Notes: generated by a model from the sequence alone, not told the origin. Counted from the first letter of the stretch, positions 1 to 9,161 are shown. The stretch is 39,555 nucleotides of DNA from Deltaproteobacteria bacterium (GCA_016932595.1 JAFGCP010000309.1:1-39555), one strand, 5' to 3'. Translations and numbers: made by a program.

Positions 1-588
1 AACGGCAGTTTTGACGAGGGCTCGGCAGGGCCGTTTGCCACCTACTACTATGATAGAGACGGCGACGGCTATGGTTCCCAGTCCTTCACAACGGTCTGCA
101 CCGGTCATGTGCCCGAACACTATGTGTCCGACAATTCCGACTGCAATGATTACAATGCCAGCACCAGGGACAACACCTATTACCACGATGAGGACGGCGA
201 CGGGTACGGTGATGCCGATACAGTGATGCTGGCCTGCGAAGCACCGGCGGGTTTTGTGACCGATAATTCTGACGTTGACGATACCGATCCTTTTTACACC
301 GACTTCATGCCGACTTGCGCAATAAAAATAATTCCCCGCATACTTGGCAGGCTCATTGGCGATAGAGAAAGGACCAGATCCCTGCTTATCATTGGTGAGA
401 GGGGCACGGAATTTGGCGAAACCCCGGCTGTAAAATGGGAATCCGATGCAATTGGCGTTTTAAGAACGCGCGTTTTTTTCAAGCGGTTCATGTTCATGCG
501 GGCGATGTTCAACGGTGAGCCCCTTGCTACACAAGAGTATCGAGTGCTTGTTGACGCTTGCGAGGGCTCGATCTCATGGGTGAAATGA
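1..588 (+). CDS. Surface protein with DxDGDGYG metal-binding repeats, 3' end only
   Basis: The frame is open from the first base of the window to a TGA at 586-588, so the 5' end lies outside. The visible 195 residues start with two copies of a roughly 40-residue repeat built on YYxDxDGDGYG, a Cys, a P-x-x-Y/F-V turn and a D-N-S-D-C/V-x-D end. This is the putative metal-binding repeat of MopE-like and other secreted proteins, where Asp-rich loops bind calcium or copper. After the repeats comes a C-terminal module of about 90 residues with a single Cys near the end (VDACEG) and no membrane anchor or sorting motif that I recognise. Similar tails end repeat-containing surface proteins of Desulfobacterota. 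The second repeat lacks the Cys of the NSDC motif (NSDVDD). The protein is probably exported; its function is unknown. Confidence 0.75.
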   Translation, partial: NGSFDEGSAGPFATYYYDRDGDGYGSQSFTTVCTGHVPEHYVSDNSDCNDYNASTRDNTYYHDEDGDGYGDADTVMLACEAPAGFVTDNSDVDDTDPFYTDFMPTCAIKIIPRILGRLIGDRERTRSLLIIGERGTEFGETPAVKWESDAIGVLRTRVFFKRFMFMRAMFNGEPLATQEYRVLVDACEGSISWVK

Positions 589-640
589 GTGCAGGCAGCG
601 CCTGCTGATGCATTAAGCTGCTTCCACACAAGAATATATG

Positions 641-682
641 CCCCGTTCATCTGTTGAACCATCAGGGTGAACGGGGTTTTTT
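641..682 (+). terminator. Rho-independent terminator of the surface-protein gene
   Basis: The arms CCCCGTTCA (641-649) and TGAACGGGG (668-676) form a perfect 9-bp GC-rich stem followed at once by TTTTTT. It lies about 55 nt after the stop codon. Confidence 0.9.
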
Positions 683-910
683 ATGCAGAGTGACATAAAA
701 AAGCAGATACCGCCGTTCTTTATATGGTAGTCAACGTGCATCAGAAAAAACCCGTAGTATGAGATGATTGTACAATAGTAACGGTGCCAAAGTCGCGCTG
801 ATATCATGGTAGTTTTTTTATAGACTGCTGTGCATGCTGCAGTTGTATTTTTTATCGCCTTTACCCTACTGACCTTTTTCTTCATGAGAGGGTCATGTAA
901 TTCAAAATAA

Positions 911-944
911 AAAAGCACTCAGCCGGTAATGGCAGAGTGCTTTT
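911..944 (-). terminator. Rho-independent terminator after tRNA-Glu
   Basis: AAAGCACTC (912-920) pairs with GAGTGCTTT (935-943). On the minus strand the stem is followed by TTTTTTATTTT. It lies 9 nt past the 3' end of the tRNA and would end both the tRNA transcript and any read-through from pth. Confidence 0.85.
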
Positions 945-952
945 AATTTTTA

Positions 953-1025
<73 letters not shown>

Positions 1026-1107
1026 TTGTTGTTAATTATCAAAAGAAAATAGCATACTAATTATTGAGAGGCAAGGATTTTATGGGCAGTTGCGGTAAAA
1101 AATGGCA

Positions 1108-1731
1108 CTAAAAACCAGTATCTTCCGATGAGCTGTCGTGTTTGGCAGCATCAGTGGCTGCCGTATGGAAGCGGTTCATTGCGGCTGCGACGCCCTGTGT
1201 GAGCAGCATTTCCAGACACTCATGCACCTTTGCTGTGAGGAGATCCAGTTGATTGAGCTCCTGGGTGGAAAATGGTTCAAGTACATAGTCTTGGCCTAAG
1301 ATATCATCGGAGGGAGGGCGCCCTATGCCGATGCGCAGGCGTACAAAGGCGTCGGTGCAGAGCTGGTCAATAAGTGATGCGATACCGCGGTGGCCGGCGC
1401 TGCCGCCGCGGACTTTTATTTTGATGCTGCCAAATGCCACATCCATGTCATCGTGTATGACGATTATATCCTCTGCAGCAATGCAGAAGGATTCTGCGAG
1501 GGCGCTGATTGCCTCGCCGCTGCGATTCATGAATGTCTGGGGCTTGGCGATAATGACCCCCTGTTCGCACCAGGTGCCGTGACCGAGCAGGGAATGAAAT
1601 TTCATTGTGTTCAGGGCAATGCCTGTTTCCTTCGCGATGCGATCTGCCGCCATGAACCCGATATTGTGTCTGGTCAGGCTGTAGGCATCGCCGGGATTGC
1701 CAAGACCTGCTATGAGCTTCACGGGACGCAT
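1108..1731 (-). CDS. pth: Peptidyl-tRNA hydrolase
   Basis: Releases tRNA from peptidyl-tRNAs that drop off the ribosome, in the cytoplasm. The 207-residue protein opens with the family signature GLGNPGDAYSLTRHNIGF, including the catalytic His of TRHN. It also has the substrate-binding FMNRSG segment and the HDDMD motif with the catalytic Asp. Length is usual for bacterial Pth, with a slightly long polar C-terminus. It is the last protein gene of the ispE-prs-rplY-pth series, about 60 nt after rplY, an arrangement common in Desulfobacterota. Confidence 0.97.
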   Translation of the reverse strand: MRPVKLIAGLGNPGDAYSLTRHNIGFMAADRIAKETGIALNTMKFHSLLGHGTWCEQGVIIAKPQTFMNRSGEAISALAESFCIAAEDIIVIHDDMDVAFGSIKIKVRGGSAGHRGIASLIDQLCTDAFVRLRIGIGRPPSDDILGQDYVLEPFSTQELNQLDLLTAKVHECLEMLLTQGVAAAMNRFHTAATDAAKHDSSSEDTGF

Positions 1732-1792
1732 ATCATGCTTTTATGCGGCAGGCAGTTATGAGCAACAATCATTGGCTGCCTGCCGGACGGCA

Positions 1793-2497
1793 TTACTTTT
1801 TGGCAGGAGCTGCTTTGGCAGCCGCAGGCTTGGCTGCAGCCGCAGGAGCTGCTTTGGCAGCCGCGGGCTTGGCCGCCGCCGCCGCCGGAGCACCTTCACC
1901 TTCAGTCTTTTCTTCTTTGGCAACGATGGGCGCCATGATGTTGACAACGCCCGCTTCCGCATCGGTGAGAATCTGGACACTTGCCGGAACATGCAAATCT
2001 TTTACATGCACGGAATCGCCGATTTCCATTGCGGTCACATCAATATCAATATGCGGCGGTACATCAGCCGGGAGGCTCTTGACCTTGATTTCATGCAGGA
2101 GATGGCGCAGGATGCCGCCATTTTTGACGCCAATGGCCTTGCCCATGATACGCACATGCACGGGGGCTATGATCTTTTCATCCATGCGTACGGCAAAAAA
2201 GTCGATGTGCCGGATTCTATCTTTGATCGGGTCGCGCTGGATGTCTTTAATCACGACCATGGTTTCTTTTTCATCCGCTGCATTGACAATCAGTTTGTAG
2301 AGCTGGTAGTCCTGCATATCCTCGTGGCCCGGACGGAACAGTTTATCCATTTCAGTGGCATTGACGCTGAGTGAAAGGGCGTCATAATGATGACCGTACA
2401 CAACCGCCGGTATGAGTCCTTGTGCGCGCAGTTTGCGGTTAACGCCTTTGCCTGCGCCCTCGCGGGATGTTGCGGTGATGGTAATTGTCTGACTCAT
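1793..2497 (-). CDS. rplY: Large ribosomal subunit protein bL25 (Ctc/TL5 type)
   Basis: Binds 5S rRNA in the 50S subunit. The 234-residue protein is the long Ctc/TL5 form. An N-terminal L25 domain (about residues 1-95, with the REGAGKGVNRKLRAQG start) is followed by the L25 beta domain (about 96-190) and a low-complexity Ala/Pro/Lys tail of some 45 residues ending KAAPAKK. The tail is encoded by an almost exact 39-bp tandem duplication (1803-1880) and is probably disordered and basic. A Shine-Dalgarno AAGGAGGC lies just upstream of the ATG. The gene sits between prs and pth. Confidence 0.96.
   Translation of the reverse strand: MSQTITITATSREGAGKGVNRKLRAQGLIPAVVYGHHYDALSLSVNATEMDKLFRPGHEDMQDYQLYKLIVNAADEKETMVVIKDIQRDPIKDRIRHIDFFAVRMDEKIIAPVHVRIMGKAIGVKNGGILRHLLHEIKVKSLPADVPPHIDIDVTAMEIGDSVHVKDLHVPASVQILTDAEAGVVNIMAPIVAKEEKTEGEGAPAAAAAKPAAAKAAPAAAAKPAAAKAAPAKK
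1803..1880. repeat. Two tandem 39-bp units encoding the bL25 tail
   Basis: Units 1803-1841 and 1842-1880 differ at three positions only and keep the reading frame. Each encodes 13 residues of the Ala/Pro/Lys tail of bL25. Copy number could change by slippage or recombination without breaking the gene. Confidence 0.9.
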
Positions 2498-2541
2498 GGT
2501 GCCTCCTTACAACTGTTGGTATAGGGTAACTATATATGTGT

Positions 2542-3483
2542 TTATATGAAAAGCGAGCTTACCGAGTCGTTGTTATGAATGCGCTTGATGGCAACGGAAA
2601 AAAGTTCGGCAATGGACAGCACTTTTATTTTATTCGACGCCGCGCCTTCAGCGGTGAGCGGAACCGTATCGGTCACAACAATTTCTTCGAGACATGATGC
2701 ATTGATTTTTTCCAGGGCTGTACCCGAAAGCACGGGATGCGTGCAGCAGGCGGCAACCGACAGAGCCCCTCGCGAACAGACCGCGTCTGCAGCCTTAGTA
2801 AGCGTTCCTGCAGTGTCAACCATATCGTCAAGCACCAGAGCATGCTTGCCGTCTATATCGCCGATGATATTCATGACCTCGGCTTCATTTGCCCGCAGGC
2901 GCCTTTTATCGATAATGGCAATTGTTGCGCCAATGCGTTTTGCCATGCTGCGGGCCCGCTCGACCCCACCGGCATCGGGTGAAACAATGACAACTTCCTT
3001 GCCGGCGTATTTTTCCTTCAGGTACTGGTAGATAATCGGCGAAGCGAAAAGATTGTCAACAGGGATGCTGAAAAAGCCCTGTATCTGGCCGGCATGCAGG
3101 TCGATAGTCAGTACGCGGTCGGCACCTGCCGTGGTCAGCAGATCGGCAATCAGTTTTGCCGTTATCGGCACCCGGGGTGCGACCTTGCGATCCTGGCGGG
3201 CATATCCGTAGTAGGGGATAACTGCGGTAATTCTTTCAGCCGATGCCCGTTTCAAAGCATCCATCATAATCAGGAGTTCCATCAGGTGGGTGTTGACGGG
3301 ATTGCAGGTTGACTGCACAACAAAAACATCCATGCCGCGCACGTTTTCCTGCACTTCGACCATGGTCTCGCCGTCGCTGAAGGCGCCTACTTTGGCTGCC
3401 CCCAGAGGCTGATTGAAATATTTGCAGATTTCATTGGCCAGGGCCGGGTTTGCATTGCCTGAAAAGATTTTAAGATTATTCAC
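2542..3483 (-). CDS. prs: Ribose-phosphate pyrophosphokinase (PRPP synthetase)
   Basis: Makes 5-phosphoribosyl 1-pyrophosphate from ribose 5-phosphate and ATP for nucleotide, His, Trp and NAD synthesis. The 313-residue protein has the class I layout: N-terminal FSGNANPALA, the DGE flexible-loop segment, YARQDRK in the catalytic loop, the DLHAGQIQGFF metal/substrate motif, SPDAGG and the PRPP-binding DDMVDTAGTL. A good Shine-Dalgarno (AGGAG) precedes the ATG. It lies between ispE and rplY; the 110-bp gap to ispE, where some genomes carry a tRNA, holds none here. Confidence 0.97.
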   Translation of the reverse strand: MNNLKIFSGNANPALANEICKYFNQPLGAAKVGAFSDGETMVEVQENVRGMDVFVVQSTCNPVNTHLMELLIMMDALKRASAERITAVIPYYGYARQDRKVAPRVPITAKLIADLLTTAGADRVLTIDLHAGQIQGFFSIPVDNLFASPIIYQYLKEKYAGKEVVIVSPDAGGVERARSMAKRIGATIAIIDKRRLRANEAEVMNIIGDIDGKHALVLDDMVDTAGTLTKAADAVCSRGALSVAACCTHPVLSGTALEKINASCLEEIVVTDTVPLTAEGAASNKIKVLSIAELFSVAIKRIHNNDSVSSLFI

Positions 3484-3593
3484 GAGAGACTCCTTTTGTA
3501 TGCTCCTGACACAGAAGCGCAGGACAAAGTATTATAGGACATTGCTGAGCAATGGGTTCCTGCGTTGTCTCTGTATGCGCTTGAAGCTCGATC

Positions 3594-4460
3594 TTATTCC
3601 TGGCAAAGACCCGGGGCCATGAAAATGTCGCCGCTCAGGCTTTTCGCGAGCTGCACAACAGCTTTGTCGCAGACCTCGCGGTTTTTAAAAACGCCAAAAA
3701 CCGATGAGCCGCTGCCGCTCAGCAGTGCGCCTTCGGCACCCGCCTGTATAAGACTTTTTTGTATAGCGGCAATTTCGGGATGCCTGGGTATAACCACCTG
3801 CTCAAAGTCATTATGCAGAAGCGTAAGCACCTGTGCAAGGTCATCAATAGAATTCGGTAAAATACTATTTTTTTGTTGATTTGTCAATATGATATCTTTG
3901 CTGTAGGTTGCGTACGCCCATGCCGTTGATATGCTGAAACGGGGGAAAACAATGATAAACCAGAGCTCAGTGCGCAGGTTGACCTGCTGCAGGATTTCAC
4001 CGATACCGTCGGCGCTGGCTGTTGGCCAGGGTGAAAGAAAAAAAGGCACGTCAGCTCCAAGACTGATGGCATGCTGCTGGAGATCGTGCAGTGAAAGACC
4101 CAGGTCAAACAGCCTGTTAAGGCCTTGAAGCGCAGCCGCCGCATCGCTGCTGCCGCCGCCAAGACCTGCCCCGGCAGGTATCCGTTTGTGCAGCTTGATG
4201 TTTATGCCCCAAACTCCTTCGCGGCGTCTCATCAGGAGCTCTGCTGCCCGGTACACGAGATTTGTACAATCTGATGGAACGGCCGGGTTGTTAACAGTAA
4301 GACATATACCGGGAACAGCTGATTTTTCCAGTGTCAGTTCATCGAAAAGGCCTATTTTTTGGAATATGGTGCTTATTTCATGATAGCCATCCGGCCGTTT
4401 TTTGATGATTTTCAGGCACAGATTGACCTTTGCAGGGGCTTTGATGACAAGTGATTCCAT
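3594..4460 (-). CDS. ispE: 4-diphosphocytidyl-2-C-methyl-D-erythritol kinase
   Basis: GHMP kinase that phosphorylates CDP-methylerythritol in the MEP route to isoprenoids. The 288-residue protein has the N-terminal substrate motif APAKVNLCLKI, followed by RPDGYHE. It also has the ATP-binding PAGAGLGGGSSDAAAAL loop, GADVPFF and the C-terminal LSGSGSSVFGVF motif. Length is normal. It shows that this organism uses the MEP rather than the mevalonate pathway. Only 8 nt separate it from the upstream DUF1844 gene, so the two are cotranscribed. Confidence 0.97.
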   Translation of the reverse strand: MESLVIKAPAKVNLCLKIIKKRPDGYHEISTIFQKIGLFDELTLEKSAVPGICLTVNNPAVPSDCTNLVYRAAELLMRRREGVWGINIKLHKRIPAGAGLGGGSSDAAAALQGLNRLFDLGLSLHDLQQHAISLGADVPFFLSPWPTASADGIGEILQQVNLRTELWFIIVFPRFSISTAWAYATYSKDIILTNQQKNSILPNSIDDLAQVLTLLHNDFEQVVIPRHPEIAAIQKSLIQAGAEGALLSGSGSSVFGVFKNREVCDKAVVQLAKSLSGDIFMAPGLCQE

Positions 4461-4468
4461 GGCTGAAT

Positions 4469-4870
4469 TTACTGGGCGTCTTTTTTCAGTTCTGCCACGT
4501 ACCGCATGCGCAGGTCATACAGCAGGGTTTCCAGCAGTTGGCTCTCATCCCGTGCAAGGTTTCCGACGGTTTTTTCCTTTAAAAGTCCAAGTATATCTAT
4601 CGTCTGCTTGGCAAGGGGCAGGTTGCGCTGCGTCTGGTTTGTTGCCGGATCAGGAATATCTCCCAGATGGAAAAGTGCGGATGAACTAAGGGATATGATA
4701 AAAGAGGAGAAATTAATTTCAGGCAGGTCTTTTGCGCTCATGCGATCATGAGAGGCGTTTTTTTTACTTTCGCCTGCTGTTTCCTCCTGCCCTGCTTTTT
4801 TCATTGTTTCGTCCTGCGCGCAAACCTCTTTGTCTTTAAAAGTAAAGCCATTTCCCTGTTTTTCTTCCAT
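4469..4870 (-). CDS. DUF1844 domain protein
   Basis: A 133-residue protein of unknown function. The N-terminal half (about 1-60) is polar, charged and probably disordered. The C-terminal half holds the DUF1844 core, recognisable from INFSSFIISLSSSALFHLGD, the PD/N-rich turn and NLPLAKQTIDILGLLKEKT. The start is taken as ATG 4870 because GGGAGGC lies 7 nt upstream; ATGs at 4897 and 4888 lack such a site. The family is common in Desulfobacterota and often sits next to small housekeeping genes. Here it lies between a phospholipid-synthesis gene and ispE. Confidence 0.8.
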   Translation of the reverse strand: MEEKQGNGFTFKDKEVCAQDETMKKAGQEETAGESKKNASHDRMSAKDLPEINFSSFIISLSSSALFHLGDIPDPATNQTQRNLPLAKQTIDILGLLKEKTVGNLARDESQLLETLLYDLRMRYVAELKKDAQ

Positions 4871-4910
4871 ACAGGCCTCCCTCGTCATTTCATGCATACA
4901 TGAGTTTTTA

Positions 4911-5489
4911 TTATTTCTGTGTTTGTTTCCATGTGTAATAGATCCGTTGCAGTACGGTTACATGCGTCAATATCGCAAGGGCCAGAAAAACGGGCTTCAT
5001 AAGATCGAAGTAGCAGCCGGCAACGATAAGAAGAATTCTTTCGGCGCGTTCCATGATGCCTATATTGCATATGGGGATGATTGTTTCAGCACGCGCACGC
5101 GTATAGGGGATCAGCACGCACCCCACGCAGGTGACTGCGCAGAGACTCACCATGAAGATGTCGGTATGCATTGAATAGTAAATGATAAAGGCAAGAAGTA
5201 TAGCCATGTCAGAGTACCGGTCAACAACGGAATCAATGAATCCCCCAAAGAGGGACGTTTTATTCATGGTTCTAGCGCTTGCGCCGTCAAGCATGTCGAA
5301 CAGACCGGCAACAAGAATGAGAATGGCGGCTGTTTTCCACCATCCGGGGATAATGAAACCTGTTGCTATCAAGTTGACCAGGAGCCCGGTAAGAGTGAGG
5401 GCCGTCGGGCTGATTTTTGCCAGAGGCCCCCTTTTGATGAGTCGGGAAAGCGGGCTGTCCAGTCTGTGTCCAAGCTTTTCACTGAGCAT
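4911..5489 (-). CDS. CDP-alcohol phosphatidyltransferase family membrane protein
   Basis: Integral membrane enzyme that would move a phosphatidyl group from CDP-diacylglycerol to an alcohol. The signature DG-x2-AR-x8-G-x3-D-x3-D is complete (DGASAR...GGFIDSVVDRYSD), so the metal-binding aspartates are intact. Hydrophobic segments cover most of the remaining length. Glycerol-3-phosphate (PgsA type) is one possible acceptor, but the sequence does not fix the substrate; the short form also resembles inositol-phosphate-type transferases. I place the start at ATG 5489 (192 residues). An in-frame TTG at 5531 would begin inside the T-tract of the dnaK terminator and has no Shine-Dalgarno. The site before ATG 5489 (AAGGGA) is somewhat distant, so the start is not certain. 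Confidence 0.8.
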   Translation of the reverse strand: MLSEKLGHRLDSPLSRLIKRGPLAKISPTALTLTGLLVNLIATGFIIPGWWKTAAILILVAGLFDMLDGASARTMNKTSLFGGFIDSVVDRYSDMAILLAFIIYYSMHTDIFMVSLCAVTCVGCVLIPYTRARAETIIPICNIGIMERAERILLIVAGCYFDLMKPVFLALAILTHVTVLQRIYYTWKQTQK

Positions 5490-5529
5490 GAAAATTTTAA
5501 ATCCCTTAGAGTTTTTGTGGGCGGTACTC

Positions 5530-5566
5530 AAAAAAAGAGGATGAAACTGTATGCTTCATCCTCTTT
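5530..5566 (-). terminator. Rho-independent terminator after dnaK
   Basis: Perfect 10-bp stem AGAGGATGAA (5536-5545) with TTCATCCTCT (5555-5564). On the minus strand it is followed by TTTTTTT. It lies 40 nt beyond the dnaK stop and separates dnaK from the phosphatidyltransferase operon. The plus strand shows only a poor T-tract, so it acts mainly on the minus strand. Confidence 0.92.
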
Positions 5567-5604
5567 ATTTGATTTAGAGAGTCTTTTGTCAAGAAAAAAC
5601 CTGT

Positions 5605-7509
5605 TTATTTATCTGTTTCTTCGAATTCCGCATCAACAACATCGCTCTGCCCTGACGGGCCCGTGCTCTGGGCGCCAGGGCTGTCTGCTCCAGGCTGCGC
5701 ATCGGCCGCTGATGCCTTCTTGTACATGGCTTCGGCCAAGCGGTGAGAGGCAGTGTTCAGTGCCTCCATGCGTGCCTTGATTTCTTCCGTATTTCCCTTT
5801 TCTATGGCCTCACGCGTTGCCTTGAGCGCGTCTTCAACTGCTTTAGCGTCTGCCTCTGAGACTTTATCACGGTTATCCTTCAGGACTTTTTCTGTTGCGT
5901 AGACAAGGCTGTCTGCCTGATTGCGCACTTCAATTTCTTCTCGACGCTTTTTGTCTTCGTCTGCATGCGACTGGGCATCCTTGACCATTTTATCAATATC
6001 GTCTTTATTGAGACCGCTGGATGCCGTTATGGTTATTTTCTGTTCCTTCCCGGTTCCGAGATCTTTTGCCGATACGTTCACGATGCCGTTGGCATCAATG
6101 TCGAAGGTTACTTCAACCTGGGGAACGCCGCGCGGCGCCGGCGGAAGGCCTACAAGCTGAAACCGGCCAAGGGTGCGGTTATCGCGCGCCATATCGCGCT
6201 CACCCTGCAGCACGTGGATTTCAACGCTTGTCTGGTTGTCGGCAGCCGTTGTGAATATTTCACTCTTGCGTGTCGGTATTGTCGTATTGCGCTCGATGAG
6301 CTTGGTCGTGACGCCGCCCAGGGTTTCTATGCCGAGGGACAGGGGCGTAACGTCAAGCAGAAGCACATCTTTGACCTCGCCTGCAAGAACGCCCGCCTGT
6401 ACGGATGCTCCCAGCGCGACAACCTCATCAGGATTTACGCCCTTATGCGGCTCTTTGCCAAAAATTTTGCGCACCATTTCCTGCACTTTGGGTATGCGTG
6501 TCGAGCCGCCGACAAGTATGGCCTCGTTTATCTGGCTGGGCTGCAATCCGGCATCCTGGAGGGCCTTTTCGCAGGGAATGTGGGAGCGCTCTATGAGATC
6601 GTCGATCATCTGCTCGAATTTTGCCCGGCTCAGGCGGCAGTTGAGATGCTTTGGCCCCGATGCGTCAGCCGTAATAAACGGCAGGTTTATTTCTGTTTCA
6701 ACCGTTGAAGACAGCTCGATTTTTGCCTTCTCCGCAGCCTCTTTGAGGCGCTGCAGGCCCATTTTGTCCTGACTGAGGTCTATGCCCTGATCTTTTCTGA
6801 ATTCTGCAACAAGCCAGTCGATAATGCGCTGATCCAGGTTGTCGCCGCCAAGATGCGTGTCGCCGTTTGTTGATTTGACCTCAATGACATTGTCGCCGAC
6901 TTCGAGTATGGAAATATCAAAAGTTCCGCCGCCGAAGTCATAGACTGCAACTGTTTCCTCCTTTTGCTTATCCAGGCCATAGGCAAGGGCAGAGGCTGTC
7001 GGCTCGTTGATTATTCGCAGTACATTCAGGCCGGCTATCGTGCCTGCGTCTTTGGTTGCCTGACGCTGGCTGTCATTAAAGTAGGCCGGCACGGTGATCA
7101 CCGCATCTTTTATTTCGGTGCCGAGATATGCTTCAGCCGATTTTTTAAGCTTCTGCAGCGTTTTGGCTGAAATCTCCTGCGGTGAATATTGCTTGCCGCG
7201 CACTTCGATCCGCACATCACCATTGGCACCCTCGAGTACTTTGTAGGGCACCATTTTCATTTCTTCACTTACTTCATTGTACTTGCGTCCCATGAAGCGC
7301 TTGATTGAATAAATTGTGTTTTCAGGATTGGTGATTGCCTGCCGCTTTGCAACCTGACCAACCAGAATTTCCCCGTCTTTGGTAAATGCAACAACAGAAG
7401 GGGTTAGCCTGCTGCCTTCCTCGTTAATGATAACCGTTGGCTCCCCACCCTCCATGACTGCAACAACAGAGTTGGTGGTTCCTAAATCTATACCTATTGC
7501 TTTTGCCAT
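5605..7509 (-). CDS. dnaK: Chaperone DnaK (Hsp70)
   Basis: ATP-driven Hsp70 chaperone. The 634-residue protein has the start [14 protein letters not shown] and the other ATPase motifs [27 protein letters not shown] and [13 protein letters not shown]. The substrate-binding domain (about 385-600, [14 protein letters not shown]) and a disordered tail ending EFEETDK follow. AAGGAGG lies 5 nt before the ATG. It stands alone: no grpE or dnaJ flanks it, it has its own promoter and terminator, and the only DnaJ-like protein of the window is 26 kb away and atypical. No CIRCE element or clear heat-shock sigma promoter is visible upstream. Confidence 0.98.
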   Translation of the reverse strand: MAKAIGIDLGTTNSVVAVMEGGEPTVIINEEGSRLTPSVVAFTKDGEILVGQVAKRQAITNPENTIYSIKRFMGRKYNEVSEEMKMVPYKVLEGANGDVRIEVRGKQYSPQEISAKTLQKLKKSAEAYLGTEIKDAVITVPAYFNDSQRQATKDAGTIAGLNVLRIINEPTASALAYGLDKQKEETVAVYDFGGGTFDISILEVGDNVIEVKSTNGDTHLGGDNLDQRIIDWLVAEFRKDQGIDLSQDKMGLQRLKEAAEKAKIELSSTVETEINLPFITADASGPKHLNCRLSRAKFEQMIDDLIERSHIPCEKALQDAGLQPSQINEAILVGGSTRIPKVQEMVRKIFGKEPHKGVNPDEVVALGASVQAGVLAGEVKDVLLLDVTPLSLGIETLGGVTTKLIERNTTIPTRKSEIFTTAADNQTSVEIHVLQGERDMARDNRTLGRFQLVGLPPAPRGVPQVEVTFDIDANGIVNVSAKDLGTGKEQKITITASSGLNKDDIDKMVKDAQSHADEDKKRREEIEVRNQADSLVYATEKVLKDNRDKVSEADAKAVEDALKATREAIEKGNTEEIKARMEALNTASHRLAEAMYKKASAADAQPGADSPGAQSTGPSGQSDVVDAEFEETDK

Positions 7510-7601
7510 ACTTGCCTCCTTAAATTTTTTCAGAATAGCTGATTTTTATTTTAAATATTAATATAATCTATAAACTAATATAGCTTTTTTCTTCTTGTGA
7601 A

Positions 7602-7629
7602 AGATAACCACGAACTGAGGGCGAGTCAA
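7602..7629 (-). promoter_or_regulatory. Probable sigma-70-type promoter of dnaK
   Basis: On the minus strand TTGACT (-35, 7629-7624) and TTATCT (-10, 7607-7602) are 16 bp apart, about 90 bp before the dnaK ATG. Apart from this promoter, the 277-bp dnaB-dnaK gap contains a 15-bp palindrome (AACAGCA-G-TGCTGTT, 7699-7713) just past the dnaB stop, and no gene. Confidence 0.5.
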
Positions 7630-7786
7630 TGGCAGGACTGAAAAAATATACAATTTATTTCAAAGGGTTATGAATTCTGTAGCGCTTTTTTACAGTACAA
7701 CAGCAGTGCTGTTCCGTGATTCCAGGATAGGTGTTCGCGGGGTGACGCTTGTGTGGCTTTGAGAATATAAGCAAAGGCGGATAGAG

Positions 7787-9142
7787 CTAGATGGGCATTA
7801 TGTCTCTGTAGGAATAATTCTCAAAACGGGTATATTCATTGATGAAAGCAAGTTGTACTTCGCCGGTTGGACCATTGCGCTGCTTGCCGATAATCACCTC
7901 GGCTTTGCCCTTTGATTCCTCGGAATCGGGATGGTAGACTTCATCGCGGTATATGAACAGGATAACGTCAGCATCCTGTTCAATGGCCCCCGATTCGCGC
8001 AAATCGGCCATATGGGGGCGTTTATCAACGCGGTCCTCTACTTTGCGATTGAGCTGGGAGAGTGCGATGACCGGCACATGGAGTTCCTTTGCAAGCCCCT
8101 TAAGTGATCGGGAAATTTCGGATATTTCCTGCTCGCGGCTGTCTGAGCGGTTTTTTGATCCGGCCATGAGCTGAAGATAATCAACAATGATCATGCCCAG
8201 AGCACCCTGTTCGGCTTTGAGTTTGCGGGCTTTGGTGCGCATTTCAAAGACATTTATCCCTGGTGTATCATCGATATACATTTTTGAATCGGCAAGTCTG
8301 CCTGCTGCCATGGATAGCTTGCCCCAGTCTGTTTCTGCGATGTTGCCGGTGCGCAGTTTATGGTTGTCGACGCGGGCTTCACTGCACAGCATGCGCAGCG
8401 CAAGCTGTTCTTTTGACATTTCCAGGGAAAAGAGTGCTATGGGAATATTGGTTTCCAGCGATGCAAACTGAGCGACATTGAGGCAGAATGCTGTTTTGCC
8501 CATGCTGGGACGTCCTGCAATGATAATGAGGTCGGAGGGCTGGAAACCTGATGTTTTTGCATCGAGATCTGCAAACCCCGATGGCACGCCGGTGATAAGC
8601 TGTTTTTTTTCATACAGCCGCTCAATATCCTTGAATGTTGACTTGAGTATCGTTTTAAGGGGATAAAAAGAAGGTTTTATCTGGTATTCTGAAATCTGGA
8701 AGATGGTTTTTTCTGAAAAATCGAGAATATCCTCGACATTTTCTTCGGCCGTTGTTGCCTTTGAGACGATTTCGGTCGCAGAGTAGATAAGACTGCGCAG
8801 TATTGACTTTTGCCGGATAATTTTGGCATAGTACTCAATATTGGCGGCGGTCGGGATTTTTTCAAGCAGGTCGGCGAGATAGGAAGCCCCTCCGACTTCA
8901 TCGAGCTTATTTTTTCTTTTCAGTACTTCGGTGACGGTGATAAGATCGGCGGGCTCGTTTTTTTCATACAGATCAAGCATCGCCTGATAAATCTGGCGAT
9001 GCGACTCGCGGTAGAAATCATCGGTTTTGATTATTTCAAGAGCCTTGAACAGCGCTTCATTTTCCAGCAGGACTGAGCCTAGAAGCGATTGCTCTGCTTC
9101 CAGGTTCTGCGGGGGTACGTTCTGGAGAGAGCTGCTGCCCAT
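7787..9142 (-). CDS. dnaB: Replicative DNA helicase DnaB
   Basis: Hexameric 5'-3' helicase of the replication fork. The N-terminal primase-binding domain starts at NLEAEQSLLGSVLLENEA and the RecA-like C-terminal domain has Walker A GRPSMGKTA, a DYLQLM Walker B and SQLNRKVEDR. No intein is present. The start is set at ATG 9142 (451 residues, MGSSSLQNVPPQNLEAEQ), which matches the usual DnaB N-terminus. A longer in-frame TTG at 9175 would overlap the end of rplI. AAGGAG lies just after the rplI stop. Last gene of the rplU-rpsF-rpsR-rplI-dnaB series. Confidence 0.97.
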   Translation of the reverse strand: MGSSSLQNVPPQNLEAEQSLLGSVLLENEALFKALEIIKTDDFYRESHRQIYQAMLDLYEKNEPADLITVTEVLKRKNKLDEVGGASYLADLLEKIPTAANIEYYAKIIRQKSILRSLIYSATEIVSKATTAEENVEDILDFSEKTIFQISEYQIKPSFYPLKTILKSTFKDIERLYEKKQLITGVPSGFADLDAKTSGFQPSDLIIIAGRPSMGKTAFCLNVAQFASLETNIPIALFSLEMSKEQLALRMLCSEARVDNHKLRTGNIAETDWGKLSMAAGRLADSKMYIDDTPGINVFEMRTKARKLKAEQGALGMIIVDYLQLMAGSKNRSDSREQEISEISRSLKGLAKELHVPVIALSQLNRKVEDRVDKRPHMADLRESGAIEQDADVILFIYRDEVYHPDSEESKGKAEVIIGKQRNGPTGEVQLAFINEYTRFENYSYRDIMPI

Positions 9143-9161
9143 GAAGCTTCCCCGATGCTCC

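Larger units (their letters stand above)
589..952. other. Intergenic stretch without a credible gene
   Basis: Between the surface-protein stop and the tRNA there are two rho-independent terminators (641-682 and 911-944) and otherwise AT-rich sequence. The two minus-strand reading frames here run through terminator sequence, lack convincing Shine-Dalgarno sites and resemble nothing I know. Confidence 0.6.

Noticed and set aside
294-918. Two minus-strand open frames (294-662 and 613-918)
   Set aside because: They run across a strong terminator or antisense to the surface protein, have no clear Shine-Dalgarno and no recognisable sequence.
3484-3593. tRNA gene between prs and ispE
   Set aside because: Some genomes have one here, but no cloverleaf can be formed from this stretch.
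5965-6708. 247-codon open frame opposite dnaK
   Set aside because: It is antisense to a highly conserved gene and arises from codon bias; no ribosome-binding site or family similarity.
7510-7786. Heat-shock control site (CIRCE or sigma-32 promoter) before dnaK
   Set aside because: No TTAGCACTC-type inverted repeat and no CCCCAT-type -10 were found; only a sigma-70-like promoter is visible.
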